From Cephalotrichum gorgonifer (lineage: Eukaryota > Ascomycota > Sordariomycetes > Microascales > Microascaceae), in contig ONZQ02000001.1 of the NCBI GenBank assembly GCA_900312665.1, positions 2,937,170 through 3,001,169 of the forward strand: 64,000 nt of DNA. Direction: 5' to 3'. Of the stretch, positions 33,804 to 46,604 are shown one piece after another. Made by a program: the position numbers and the translations under genes. Position 1 is the stretch's first letter; every line of letters begins with the position of its first letter. The notes beneath the pieces are model-generated. The model made no database searches. It was not told where the DNA came from and saw only the letters and a program-made list of their open reading frames with translations.

Positions 33804-34822
33804 TCACGTCCCCCACTTCCACACCTGTAACGCACCGTACCCAGCCACGCCAGCAAGCGCGAATATCGCACCCCATCTCGTCCCGGCGTCCTTGAGTATA
33901 ACCCCCGCGAGCCCCTCGACGGCCTCGGCGTCGTTTGCCCGGGGAAACGGCTCATCGGGAACGGGCGCGCTGAGCATGTTGCAGAGCGGCGCCCAGCCCT
34001 CGCTCAGCTCCATCATGTGAAATTTGGAGGCAGGTGTAATGGCCCTTACGTGTGAATTGTGTTCGCCCATTCGTTCTGGATCTGTTAGCGAGACCATCCA
34101 GAAATTGGCTCCCAAAAATTTGGATGCGGGCGCGGGCGCGGGAGACGTAGACTCACTGTCAGTCATGGGTCCGAACTGCTCCTCTTGCCTACCAGCAGGA
34201 AGTTAGTTTAACACGGGACAAGACAAACACATTGTAGTGGGTGAGGAGGGTGGTTGGTAGGGAGAATTGAAACTCACTGCTCGAGGAACTGCGTAACCAA
34301 CTTCGGATACCACCTCTTCCCCGGCACAACCGCCAAGAACCAGTTCAAAAACCCGGCCCCGGCCGTCTCCGTCACGGATTCCCAGCTCTTCCACCACCGG
34401 GCGCGGTCCCTCTCCACGCAGACGACCTCCGCGTCAGGGTAGAGCTCCAGCAGCTCGGCCACGAAGCAGTTCCCTGGCGCGTCGGTGATGGCGACGAAGC
34501 CAGCGGTCGCCTCGCGGAGGAGGCTGAGAAGCCTTTGTTTGTCGTCTCGGGCGCTGAAGATGTCCGACCAGAGCTTGACGTAGGCTGGGAGAGAGGATTT
34601 CTTAGCATGGATTCATATCGGGAGAAGAGTTAGGGCTGGGAGGGTAAACGTAACCTTACCGTCTTCTCGGCCGAGTAGCTGCGAGCCGCCGTGCATCACG
34701 GGCCCATCAAGGAGTTTCTCGAGTGCCAGGGCCATGGAGAGCGTTCCGGTTCTCGAGTAGCCAGCCCCAATTACTTTCAGGGTCCGAGTGCGGTCCTGTG
34801 GGATCGAGGGGACGCCGCCCAT
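33804..34822 (-). CDS. P-loop sulfotransferase-like protein (Sulfotransfer_4 type) with C-terminal membrane anchor
   Basis: Exons 34660-34822, 34278-34584, 34157-34188 and 33804-34081 give 259 residues. A 75-nt segment (34082-34156) looks like an intron (GTGAGT ... CTAACAG) but can also be read through in frame, which would give 284 residues. The N-terminal P-loop-like VIGAGYSRTGTLS (17-29) and ALEKLLDGPVMHGG are hallmarks of the fungal Sulfotransfer_4 family, which is related to PAPS-binding sulfotransferases. Downstream, KLWSDI, ITDAPGNCF, YPDAEVVCVERD and EGWAPLC...VPDEPFPRAND follow in family order. One hydrophobic helix near the C-terminus (FALAGVAGYGALQVW) suggests a tail-anchored protein. 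The substrate is unknown. The ATG at 34822 was used; the frame is open upstream only through a GTG. Confidence 0.8.
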
Positions 34823-35639
34823 CGTGTGTCGTGCGCGTGTCAACTGGGCGTCTATTTCGGTGTAAGTGGTGGTGCCACGGCGGGACACCTTTTATCTTCT
34901 ACCCTATGTCTCTGTGTGAATAGGGTGTATGTGGAAGGTACATGTATATATAGAGTACAAATTCTAGTTTACCAAGATTTACACCGGAACGAAGCCTCTT
35001 ATAATAGCTGGTAGTCTCCATCAGTAACTGGGTAATGAGTGTCATCTATCTTGGTCAAGGATCGCCAAGTCTGGAGTGTGTCAAAAATCCATGTGGGCCT
35101 GGTCCTTCTGTTTGTACTTGTACTCGTATTCGTATTGGAAAGGCCATCGGGCGGTGCTAGGATCCAGTCCGTAGAGGAACGGGCAAATCCTTCCACCCTT
35201 CTCTTAAGGGCGGAGGAATTACATGACTTGAGATGTATCCCAGTGCACCTTGATATATGTTCTCACACAGGGTGCAAGCACATTCAGCCCAAATATTTGT
35301 CCGCGATAGCTTAATTTTTTTTTAAAAAATCACATAACCAGCTACCTGTGTGTCTGCGCTGTCATACGTGTATCTCTTCGCATTGGTGTGAGGGGTAGGT
35401 TGTACTGCATAAAAAGGATTCAGTGCGAGTATTTATCGAGGCGCACCTCTATTAGCTATCCATAATGTTCACCGCCTCTGTCATTCATGCAATCGACATG
35501 ATTCTGGCACTTGCTCTTGGCCAGATCGGCATTGTCATCGCGGCTATATAAGCGCCTTTGTCACTTCATGTTCTCTCCTTCAGGCTTGATAACAGCTGAC
35601 CTCTCTCTCCAACACCAACTGAGGGCAAAAATTCCCACG
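34823..35639. other. Intergenic region between divergent genes
   Basis: No gene is seen. GTACTTGTACTCGTA occurs at 35114-35128, one of the clearest copies of the dispersed motif. Confidence 0.6.
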
Positions 35640-36887
35640 ATGTCACAGAAACTTACATGGTATTGGAAAGTCCTCTCGGCCTCATTCTCCATACCATTCG
35701 AGGTCTTCGGTTATCGGATCTCTATCGGCGCCTGGCTCCGAGTGACGAAGGACTCTATGAGTGTCGAGAAGAGCTCTAAGCAGGTGAGTGTCGGCCCGCT
35801 CCCGGCAGGCTGTTTCCAATTACCTCTTCACACGGCCTGACGATCCTAGAATGGAACTGAGAGCGACTATAAGCATTCCCCCCTTCGTAGTGGATCAAGG
35901 GAAATACGTCTATTAGAGCTGCATCCCGGCCGCTACGACGACCCTCTATCCGGGAGTGAAAGAATCGTCACCTTGGATTCGGTCACGTCCCAATATGACG
36001 CGCTTTCATATGTGTGGGGGAAGCCTGGGGATGGCGGACATACCATCTCCATCGGAGCCGGTAATCTTATATTGTTGCCAAACCTCGGTGCTGCACTCCG
36101 CGCATTCAGATCGAACACTGAAACTAGAACCATCTGGGCCGATGCCCTGTGCATTAATCAGCAAGATATGCATGAAAGAAACGAGCAGGTGGGCCTCATG
36201 GCCGAGATATACTCCAATGCCCGTTCTGTCCTCGTCTGGCTGGGTCAGCCCACCTCGCACTCTCTTCTCGGAATGGACGTCCTCTCATTCCTAGCAGGCG
36301 AGGTGGCCCTCGACGAGAGGGCCCCCTGGAATCGTTCGCCGCCGGGGGAGATAGCGTCCGCGCTCCGCGATATCCTAGAGAGGACTTATTTCCAGCGAGT
36401 ATGGGTTGTCCAAGAGGCGGCTCTTGGGCAGCGGATCCAGATGCGTGTGGGGAACATCACCATCCACTGGGCAAACGGCCACTCCATGCGGCGTTTCCTA
36501 GCTAGGATCAAGCTAGCAGAGATATCGCCGCCATGGCAGGGTCCGCTCGTGGACGTCGACTTCAGGCCGCTGACGGAGCTGCTGGAGCAGAGTCTAGGCA
36601 ACACCGCGAGACGAAACGGGACCATTGAGAAGACGACCCTCCTAGACCTTGTTCATATGATGAGGCACAGGCATGTGACCGACGTGCGGGACAAGCTATA
36701 CGGGGTGATGTCCTTGGCCACACCAGCTGAGGTGGCCCGGATTGTCCCCGATTATTCTCTCTCGTGGGAAGAGACATACCGCAGGTTTTACGCCGTCGCC
36801 GAGGAACAGCTGCTCTTGAACTCATGTGAAGCATTAGTAGATGCCCAGGGAAATGCCGCTGGAGGTTTCGGAAGGGTTGATGCATAG
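35640..36887 (+). CDS. HET-domain (heterokaryon incompatibility) protein, short form
   Basis: Two exons (35640-35783 and 35850-36887) encode 393 residues. The domain is clear: IRLLELHPG (about 67-75), YDALSYVWG (97-105), then WADALCINQQD, ARSVLVWLGQP and RTYFQRVWVVQEAA in the usual order. HET domains act in allorecognition and can trigger cell death when hyphae of unlike genotype fuse. Most HET proteins are 600-800 residues with a long variable C-terminal part containing a LPSWVPDW-like motif; here the frame stops soon after the YGVMSLATPAE segment and no such motif follows downstream. The gene is therefore either a natural short form or truncated at the 3' end. The N-terminal 30 residues are hydrophobic and aromatic (WYWKVLSASF). 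Confidence 0.85.
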
Positions 36888-38051
36888 TCTCTCACTAAGA
36901 GAGATGCGGTGGCATCAGCGGGGGACATTGGACCCGCCATAACCTGTGCGGATGCAAGTTCGGCATAATGCAATCACCTCGAAGACAAGACGCGCACAAA
37001 AATGTCCTTGTCGGCTGCCAGCATCTAGTATCCTCCACCAGCGAAATGCCGTTAGAGCAACACCTCTGCTGAAGCTTGCCGCATAATCAAACGCGATGCC
37101 CGGCCTACTTACTATGCCGGGATTCAGAAGAGTTAGGAGTCGAGTCGGGCATGATGTTCTCTGTCTCTCTCGGCGCCGTGGTCGAACTACTGAGGCTCGA
37201 GTCGGACCGCATCATATCAGTATTGTTACAAGTACCATGAATATATGGATAGAGCCATCGAAGATTCATCAAGTTAGACTCCCTGCCAATCACTTGGAGT
37301 ACGCCCCACGTGGTTGGCCCTTCGAGATTACTTGTAATCTCATCTTGTGTTGTAATTCCACCTCCTCCAGCGGGCGGAGCGAATCCTATAAAACAGGGAT
37401 CTTGGGAAAGTTGGCATTAAGCGTGTAAGTCGTCTGCTGGAGGGGTAAAAAAAGTACGTATACACTACTATGTGTTGCCGGGCCCGAACCGGATATGCCC
37501 TTTCGCTTTCGGTCACTTCGTTTAGAGGTGTGGTGGAACGTAACGCGCGAACTCATCGACGGCATCACAGGCCGCCCTCCTCTACTTGCGCTCAGTAGAT
37601 TCTGAAGAACCAGCGGAAGAGGCATGGGGCCGGCAATAATGACCAGGATGCCATGCAGCCACGGATGACGACATCGTCTCTCCCTCCATTGAGAGCGGCA
37701 AGAAGACCTGGTGTGGGGGGCACGGCCTCGCTATTACATGAAAATGGCCCTTTCGGGATAGACGAACATGAATACTTGCAGGTGGATCATTAATCGTTTT
37801 TTTTTCTCTTCAGGTCTATTCCAACGCGATCGCCTTACGAGTATTACTCGTAGTCTCGATGTGGAGCCTATGTGGAGCTTCAATCCCACGACGAAATGCA
37901 TCGTGATACCCCACGCGACGCCTCCATACTATCGGTCCGCATGGGCTCCGAATTTCCGGTGGCCCGCTGCATAAATTCCCTCCCACCTAGCCCATGGGCA
38001 AAACGTCTCCCCACACCCATCCATACAGCCCCTCTTCCCTTTCTATGGTCC
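36888..38051. other. Convergent intergenic region
   Basis: No gene is seen. No remains of a HET C-terminal part were recognised immediately after the stop codon. Confidence 0.6.
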
Positions 38052-39339
38052 CTACCTGATGACCTCCGTACCCCGCGCCGGCTCGAGTATCTTCCACTGA
38101 CACTTCAAGTTTGGCTTCTTGCTCGCCTTCTGCAGGATCTCAATAATCCTCCCCGCGATCTCTTCAAAGTTGCTCGTCGCGAGCGCCAGGATCGTCGGGC
38201 CCGCGCCGGACAGGCAGCACCCGAGGAACCCGGGCTGTGTGGCGGGAGACATGGACGTGACGATCTCCTGGAGGCCCGGGATGAGCGTGCCGCGGTAGGG
38301 CTGGTGGATCTTATCTTGCATGGCGAGGTAGATGAGCTCCGGGTCCGGGGGCGACTGGCCTAGCGCCACTGGGAGGAGGGCTATCCTCTGAAGGTTGAAG
38401 GTCTAACGGTAAAAGAAAGAAAAGAGATGAGTCAGAATGAATATTCCTGGGGGGGAGATGGGAGGGGGACAAGCACGTACGACATCGGCGCGGGCGTACG
38501 TCTCCGGTAGGACAGATCGCGCGTCGTGCGTCGCGACGACAAAGTCGGGTATCACGGCAATCGCCTTGATCTCGCTCGCCCAGGGGAACGTGATGCGGTG
38601 GCCGATGCCGACGGGCGGCTCCGGCGGCTTCTCGCCGGTGTCGACACCGCCCGCCGGGGCCGGGAGGACCTCGGCCAGAGGGATCTCGACGCGCGCGACG
38701 TCCTCGGGCTTCAGCGGCTTCAGGTACGTGCCCACGAAGCCGCCGAACAGGGCGGCGCCAATGTTGTCGGGGTGTCGCTCTGTAAGGGAGAAAACGTACT
38801 GTGAGTCAAATTGCGCCTTTCCGGAGTGGTGACCAGACAGGGTGGAGAGAGGAAGGCACGCAGGAAGCTGGGAGAGATTGGGAAACGGTACACAGGGAAG
38901 CAGGGAACATACCGATCATTAGGCAAAAGTCGAATAACCGATCGTTGTCTAGGTGGTGCAGTCCCCCAACCTCCTTCCCGAGCATGACGCCCGCAACAAC
39001 GGCGGCGCCCGAGCTCCCTAGCCCGCGGCCTAGCGGGATGGGGTTCTTGATGTGCACATGCGTCTCAACGGGGAAGGCGCGCTGGTCATGGCACCGGAGT
39101 ACATATAGCGCCACGCGGGTGATGAGGTTGACCGACGGGTCGAGGGAGATTTCGCCCTCGCCCTCGCCCTCGTAGGTCACGCGGCAGTTGAGGGGGTGCT
39201 CAGAGGAGGTAACGGAGCGGTCGATGGTCACGGTGAGCTCGAGGTATATCGAGAGGGCAAGGCCTATGACGTCGAACCCCGGCCCGATATTGGCGGACGA
39301 GCTGGGCGTGCGGATGGTGAAGGTCTCCTTCTGAGCCAT
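38052..39339 (-). CDS. THR1: Homoserine kinase
   Basis: The enzyme phosphorylates L-homoserine with ATP to O-phosphohomoserine, the committed step to threonine in the cytosol. Three exons (38913-39339, 38481-38779, 38052-38402) encode 358 residues, almost the length of yeast Thr1. GHMP-kinase features are visible: PSSSANIGPGFD at 12-23, the ATP-binding loop PLGRGLGSSG at 102-111, ERHPDNIGAALFGGF just after the first intron, and the C-terminal GHMP motif CCLSGAGPTILAL. The first intron (133 bp, donor GTATGT) is in phase 1 and the second in phase 0. The yeast-style symbol is by homology. Confidence 0.95.
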
Positions 39340-42300
39340 TTTTGCTTTCTGGGGGCGGACTGCCGGTACCGTGGAGGAGTCGAGGCGGGGGGTGTTACAG
39401 AGGTAGAGGGGTTCCTAATCGGCGAGGCGGGATAGGAAGGGATGGGAGGCGTTGAAGGGGTTTGAAGGGCGAGCGAAGGCAAAAGTTTGTGGTATTCACC
39501 GATTGCGGAGGAGTGGTTGATAGACCGCCCACGCTTGGATGGCGGGGTTGAAATGTACAAGTAAAACCGGACCACCCCACCAAGACAAAGCTAGAGAGAG
39601 ACAGCTCCTCCACATAATCCTACTTACTACTTGTACAAGCAGGAATCATAGTTATACAGCTGCTTGACTCCTGCGCTTTAGTTGTAAGCATTTGTTCGCT
39701 GGAGGTTATTTTTGAAATAAAATAAAAGTCAATTGAACAGTTGTACTTGTAGGATTGAAGTTCTGCAACAATAAGATGTTTGGAGTACAATCAAGGTGGT
39801 ACAAATATTTGACCAAACAGGTGCAAGGAAAACATCTTGTTGTTTAGGGAGGGGGGAAAGTTGATGGAGTACTTCGTAGAAATGGGTATATATTATTTGC
39901 GACACCCATGCTGAGCACGTGCAGTTCAGGCCAGTTCAGGCCAGGCGAGTCGCAAGTAGGAACTCATCTATCCACTGACTGGTTAACACCATGAAAGGAA
40001 GGTATTGCGAGGACTTCCTGGGCTGACAATTGGGACGCCAGCTTCCAAGTGATAGCATCCTCTCAGCTGGTGCGAGGCCTCAATAGTTTTCAAGCCATAG
40101 GGCGACCTTCGCCACCGCCACAAAGGCTGGGCAAGATGGCTTCCGCGGCGCAATATTGCTTTCGCGTACAGTCGTTTAGCTCTCATCCATTGCGCGTCTT
40201 TGGGTCCTTTGACTGGGAAATAGTCAAGTTTTCGTTCAAACGAACGCTAGTGTTCCAGAGTCAAGTCTAGTGGAGAGAAAAAAAGGAAAACGGAAAAGAA
40301 AAAAAAAGAAAAAAAAGGAAAAAAAAGGAAAAAAAAAGGAAAAAAAAAAGGAAGAGATCCCTCTGATGCTTCTGGATCAGAGCTTGACGCCCACTGCCTC
40401 TGTTTCAAGTCCTCTTCACCCCGTACTTGTGGTTGTGGATGAAGTGTGATTATCCTAAATGAAATAAGGCTCAGACGATCGCCTCGGGGTCAAGGGGGAT
40501 AGAACATCCCTGGCCCTTAAGCTATGTGGAGTGGGTTCGCATCAGGCCGCGCGCTGGAAGAGCGGAAGTCTCCCAGGGTTTCTTAATGCCACCCATGGAC
40601 TGCTTCTGGTGCCATGTGCGAGCGCCGACAGGGAGTACGAGAAGGCCGCGGACGAAGCTTGCTCGGAAAGGTGGCGCATTTGCAGGGGGGCGAAACTGGG
40701 ATTGACGCTTAATCCCTTCCGCATTTGCGTACAAGTACGATGACAAGTGAGATAATATCAGACGTAACCAGGGGAGGCGGAGCACCCATGAATACGGGGT
40801 ACTGCCTTTCCGGACAATCGTCGTCATAGTACCCCCCGGATTTCCGACCACTCACGACTGGAATTCGCATCCCCGCGTGTGGCGTTCCCCAAGGTGCTGC
40901 CATCCTTTGGTGTGCCGTTTGACGAGTCGAGACTCCAGAGCTTAACTACTTCAGATTACTTGTACTCATACACCACCATGAAGGAGTGGGCTATGCATCC
41001 AATAATATCTCGCCTCAAGCCTTTCCGCACTGTATGTGGCGTTTACGAGGCCCGCAAACGGCAGGAACAAGGCGATTACGTGCCATGTGGTTGGTCGTGA
41101 AGACCATCAGAGTAGGAGCATAATTTTGGTGTGAGCATAAGTACTTGTAGATCGTCTACCGTCTCAGTGCCAAGGAATGAACGGTGGTTGAAGCCGAGTT
41201 GTCGAGCGTCGAGGGATACTGGGACCCGGGATTCCTCTTTGGTTGACGATGCCGGTTTCCCGTTTGCCGTTTCCCAATCACCCGAAATTTCTTGAACCCA
41301 CCCTCCATGGAACGGGAAGGACTCGGAGATTTGTTAGACCCGTTACTGATGCTACTTCTTGGTTGTGCTTTAGATCAATGATGGTATGATTAACCTGCCC
41401 CACAGGGCAAGTCGGTCTTCTTTCTCTCTCTCCAGCCACCTGGCGCCCCAATGTGGTGCAGGGGAAGGCTGGGCCCCTCGTCGAGGCTTGTGGGGTTCCA
41501 CTCGTCGTGGACAGGGTCTCATCGTGGTTTCTTGGCGCAGGGGAGGTGACGTTTAACAGTCTCACGGGGTGAAAGCGAAAAATCGCATCCGGTACTGGCA
41601 ATACAGAGCCCGAGTACTGAGTATGAGTACCATTGATTGCAAGTACATACAAGTATCATAATCATTTCCATTGGCCGCCCCTGGTTCTGTATACTTGTCC
41701 AAAGTATTTTACTTGGGGAAAGTCGGGTGGATCGTCGGGTCCAGCCCCTTGCACCTTCCTAGTTCATTCTGAAACGCGACACCTTTAAGCACCCGAGTAC
41801 TTGTAATACAGCCCCACCCATCCCCCTTCCATCCACCTCGACCGCGCGCGCAACCCAAGCTCCGACTCCCACCCCGCGAGACCCCTTATTCTTCGCTCTT
41901 TTTAATATCGGAGCAGGTCGACTAGGCCCAAAAGAACAGAGGGTTTTGGTCTTCTTGGAGCAGAGGCCGCCGTCGTGGTAATCTCAACCCTTTTTATCTT
42001 CTTGAAACTAGCAATACTTGGCGATAATCTCCCTCGTCTTGCCCACCCACCTGTCTACCGGACCGACTATCCTTCTTTATTTGTATACCAAGCCCGTGTT
42101 TGAAGCTTTGTCAAACCCGATCACCGCTACGACACGACGCAAGGGTCCATTCTTGCCCATATCCTGTTGCACCAGAATACCCGCAAACGACCCGCAAACG
42201 GCCAAGTCTACCTGTGTCTCAGCACCCGGCGACACGTCGTCGCATTCCCTCTTCCGGCGGCGCCCACACTCGAGCATACCTCGACCATCCAGTCCATGTC

Positions 42301-42898
42301 CATACTCCACTGTATACATCCTGCCCCGTCCCTCTTTGACCGTAACCCCACAGGACAATGGCATATAATCGATTAGGCAAGTGAACTCTCCCTCTTCCGC
42401 TTCCGCCTGGACGGTCCTGTTCCCTTCCCCTTTTCCCCAGACCCTTTGCATTTTGCCTCCTTCGCTGCTCCACCACGATCGCCGTCTCGACACTCGGTTA
42501 CGTCCTTGGTCCTTTCTGGTCCTGTCCTTCTGCCGCCTGTTCGAACAGCACGTCGCGGCACCTCTTCTAAGTGCCGGCGCATTGCTGAGAGGCGTCGATT
42601 GCCTATCTGGCTTCGAGAGGGGAACTCTGCTCTTCTTTAACATCGTGTCGCTGCGTGTCACCTCTGTCGCCTTGGGAAACTCAACACGCACTTCATCGTG
42701 GCGCAGTCTGGCCGGTTCAGAACAAGACGCACCGCGATTGTCCCTTCTCTTTCTTGATTGCCGACCTCTACTGCGCTGGCCCTCAGCTGCACCTACTGCT
42801 CATTCTCGACCGTACATAGCCAATCCGACCGAGAGGCGCCGCACCAGACACATATCCGATCCATTCTAACTCTCTGATTCCTCACAGACCACGACTAT
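39340..42898. other. Long divergent intergenic region upstream of the chitin synthase gene
   Basis: This is 3.6 kb without a supportable gene. It contains an A-rich homopurine tract (listed) and repeated ACTTGTA motifs (near 39627, 39740, 40958 and 41797). From about 41830 on it becomes pyrimidine-rich and probably holds the long promoter and leader of the chitin synthase gene. A typical branch and acceptor (TCTAAC ... CACAG, ending at 42887) lies just before the ATG. Confidence 0.6.
40271..40354. repeat. A-rich homopurine tract
   Basis: About 80 bases of A runs broken by GG or single G, purine-only on the plus strand apart from one C. It is low complexity, with no coding role. Confidence 0.85.
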
Positions 42899-45737
42899 AT
42901 GGATCCTCGGACCCACAGGACGCCATCGCCAGGGCACCCACTGCAACATGGGTATCAATTGGACGACAATCCGTACGGGAGCCACCCGCAGAACCACCAG
43001 ATGCCCCCGGGCCGCTACAACAGCCCCGCGGACCAGCTAAACATGAATAGTGCTGTGAGTTCTAGTCCCGGTCACCTCGTGGGATGTGGTTCGAATTGGG
43101 CTCTAACCAGCAGCCCTGTGCTCTCTCTAGCACTCCGTCGATAACCTCAGTAACACCTACGACCAACATGGCTACCAAGGCGATTATGGCGTCCACCCGG
43201 AGCAGCACCACGACGCCTACTACAACCAACCCTACGAACCCTCTCCTTATGATACTGCTGGTAATAATCCTTTCGACGACAACCCCCCCTTGTTGCAACA
43301 CGATGCGCAGGCCGCGCGGCAGGACCCGCCCTTGGACCAGCCCTACCGGGATGATGTCTCTCAAGGGCGCGGCGGTGGAGGCGGGATAAAGCGCTGGAAG
43401 ACGGTCAAGCAGGTGCTCCTGTACCGTGGCAACCTTGTCCTGGACTGCCCCGTTCCCCCGAAGCTGCTCAACCAGCTACCGCACGGTGAGCGAGATGAGT
43501 TCACTCACATGCGATACACCGCCGCCACCTGCGATCCCGCCGACTTCTTTGAGGAGAACTTCACTCTGCGCCAGAAGCTCTTCAGTAAGCCGCGCCCGAC
43601 AGAGCTGTTCATTGTGGTGACTATGTACAACGAGGACGAGATTCTCTTCGCCAGGACAATGATGGGTGTCTTCAAGAATATCGAATACATGTGCAACCGG
43701 AAGGAGAGCAAGTCCTGGGGCAGAGATGCCTGGAAGAAGATTGTGGTCTGCGTCGTGAGCGACGGCCGCGCAAAGATCAACCCTAGGACCCGAGCCCTTC
43801 TGGCAGGTATGGGTGTTTATCAGGAGGGTATCGCCAAGCAACAGGTCAACAACAAGGATGTCACGGCCCACATCTACGAGTACACGACCCAGGTTGGCAT
43901 GCAGATCAAGAATGGCGCCGTCCAGCTCATTCCCAAGCAGCAGCCAGTCCAGATCCTCTTCTGTTTGAAGGAGAAGAACCAGAAGAAGATCAACTCGCAT
44001 AGGTGGTTCTTCCAGGCCTTCGGCAGGGTTCTCGACCCGAACATCTGCGTCCTGCTTGATGCCGGTACCAAGCCCGGCGGCAGGTCTATTTACGATTTGT
44101 GGAGGGCCTTTGACCTCGAGCCCATGTGCGCCGGTGCCTGTGGTGAGATTAAGGCAATGCTAGGAACCGGGGGAAAAAACCTTCTTAACCCCCTCGTCGC
44201 GACGCAAAACTTTGAGTACAAGATGAGCAACATCCTCGATAAGCCCCTCGAATCAGCCTTTGGCTTCATCTCCGTGCTGCCTGGTGCCTTCTCTGCCTAT
44301 CGGTACATCGCGCTGCAGAACGATAAGAACGGCCAGGGGCCCCTAGAGAAGTACTTTGCGGGCGAGAAGCTGCACGGTGCCGATGCTGGAGTCTTCACGT
44401 CGAACATGTACCTCGCCGAGGATCGTATCCTCTGCTTCGAGCTCGTGACGAAGCGCAACTGCCACTGGATTCTGCAGTACGTCAAGTCGGCGACCGGCGA
44501 GACCGATGTGCCGGACACGGTACAGGAGCTCATCCTCCAGCGGCGTCGTTGGCTGAACGGATCTTTCTTCGCCGCCATCTACGCCATCGCCCACTTCCAC
44601 CAGTTCTTCCGGTCCGACCACTCCTTCTTCCGGAAGATCATGTTCTTCCTCGAGTTCGTCTTTAACACGATCAACATGATCTTCGCGTGGTTCGGTATTG
44701 GCAATTTCTTCCTCGTCTTCAAGATCCTCACGACCAGTCTGGCGGAGCCGAACCTGCTCGGGCAGGTGGGGAACATCCTAGGTGTCGTCTTCCTCTGGCT
44801 CTATGGCATATCTCTTATGACCTGTTTCGTCCTCTCCATGGGTAATCGTCCCGCGGGCTCCGGAAAGTTCTACGGTATCATGGTTTACTTCTGGGCGATT
44901 ATTATGATGTAAGTGTAGCCTCCCACCCTGTCACAGCTCCTCACCCCTGGCGGCAACCCCCCCCCACCCTTTCGGGAAGCGAGTCTCGTAAGTACTAACC
45001 GTGCTTCTTCTCATATCAGATACCTCATGTTCGCAGCTATCTTCATATCCGTGCGCGCCATCCTCGACGACGTAAACGACGCAAACGGATTCAGCCCGCA
45101 GGATCTGCTTAAAAACCCCGTCTTCTACAACCTCATCATTTCCGTCATGGCCACCTACGGAGTGTGGTTCGTCGCCTCGCTCCTCATGTTCGACCCCTGG
45201 CACATGATCACCTCTCTGATCCAGTACATCCTCTTGACGCCGACCTATGTCAACGTCCTCAACGTCTACGCCTTCTGCAACACCCACGACGTCTCGTGGG
45301 GCACAAAGGGCGACGACAAGCCCGACACCCTGCCCTCCGTCTCGACCAAGGACGGCACGGGCAAGACGGACCTCCCCGACGCGGGCGACCTCGACGCGCA
45401 GTACCTGCGAGAGATGGCCGTGTTCCGCGAGAAGCCAAAGGTCGTGAAGAAGGTGTTGACGCCCTCGCAGATCGAGGAGAAGCAGATGGACTACTACCGG
45501 GCCTTCCGCTCCATCACCGTCATCGGGTGGATGATCACCAACTTTGGCCTCATCGCCGCCGTGCTCTCCGCCGCCGGGCTGGATCACATTTCCTCCAAGG
45601 GGCCGGACGAGGCCGCCGAGGCGCAGAAGGTCAACATCTACATGAGCGTCGTGCTTTGGAGCGTCGCAGGACTGAGCGCGTTCAAGTTCATCGGCGCCAT
45701 GTGGTTCCTCGTCGTCAGGATGTTCAGGGGTGTATGA
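42899..45737 (+). CDS. Chitin synthase, division 1, probably class III
   Basis: This is a plasma-membrane processive glycosyltransferase (GT2) making cell-wall chitin from UDP-GlcNAc. Three exons (42899-43054, 43131-44908, 45020-45737) encode 883 residues. The N-terminal ~125 residues are Tyr/Gln/Pro-rich and cytosolic. The chitin synthase core follows: NLVLDCPVPPKLL, FIVVTMYNED, VVCVVSDGRAKINPRT, LLDAGTKPG, ACGEIKAM, AEDRILCFE (E482-D483) and the QRRRW signature at 522-526. Seven or so hydrophobic segments fill the C-terminal third, ending in MWFLVVRMFRGV. The sequence style fits class III (chs-1/ChsB type), important for hyphal growth; the exact class is unverified. Intron 2 splits a membrane segment and has a GTACTAACC branch site. 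Confidence 0.9.
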
Positions 45738-46604
45738 GGTGGAGATAGAGAAGGATACCCCAACTTTCGTTCTGTGTTTATGTCGTTCCCTGTTCGGAAG
45801 GGTGTGCCGGGGTGGCGGGGGAGATGAAAGGATGATCATGATGAACGGGAATGTTGTTTTTTTTTTATACCTCCGCATTTTGTGTTTTATATTCTTGAGA
45901 GGGAACGAGCGGGAGGAGATTCGGATTTTGTTTTGGGGCCAGATGTAGATGTATTTGTGTGTGTGTGTTTTCTTCTGGTCCTCTCCCGCTCTCCTGGTCC
46001 TGGTTGATCGTTGATGACCGTTCTAGCCTATCTCTTTTTCTTGCCTTTTTTTTTTTTTTGATTCTGTAATACCCTGACGAAGATGGAGAATATAGTCATC
46101 ATGCATAAGCTCTAGTTTCCATTTTGGCTCCCCTTCTGGTTCTTTTCCACACCCGCCCCCCCCTTCCCGGACTATCTTCTTGGGTACTGCTGGACTGTGT
46201 GTGTATGTATTGATTACTAGAGTTAGACGGAGCCAGTGTTTAATCTGGGGCGGGTAAAAGGGGTAGATCACGCATATGTCAGGTACATGGCTTCGACATA
46301 GAAAGGGGTTCTTCCAGTGTAAGAAAGACCCAGCATCAAAGGCAACATAGTGTATTTGACCAAACTACCTTTGAAATTCATTGCCCTTTTTTCGTTTGGC
46401 GAATGTCGAGGTCAAGGGGGTATATCTACAACACATACCCGCCGGCCTGCCTCCCAACCCCAACTTGGATGGGCCTCGGATCTAGTCCCAGGCACGAAAG
46501 AACCACGCTGCGCCCCCTAATCCCCGCCTACAAAATTAAACCCCCACTCAGTAGCGGGAGGAGAGAAAGAGAGAGAGAGTGTGTGTGATAGGCAAGTACG
46601 CATC
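45738..46604. other. Convergent intergenic region
   Basis: This is the 3' flanking DNA of the chitin synthase and SLY1 genes. T-rich runs near 45860 and 46045 could serve in 3' end formation on either strand. No gene is seen. Confidence 0.6.

Noticed and set aside
42077..42691. 204-residue frame on the minus strand
   Set aside because: It is Arg/Gly-rich with no domain and lies antisense to the pyrimidine-rich leader of the chitin synthase gene.
44931..45878. 315-residue frame on the minus strand
   Set aside because: It is antisense to the third exon of the chitin synthase gene and has shadow-type composition (Val/Asp/Gly/His).
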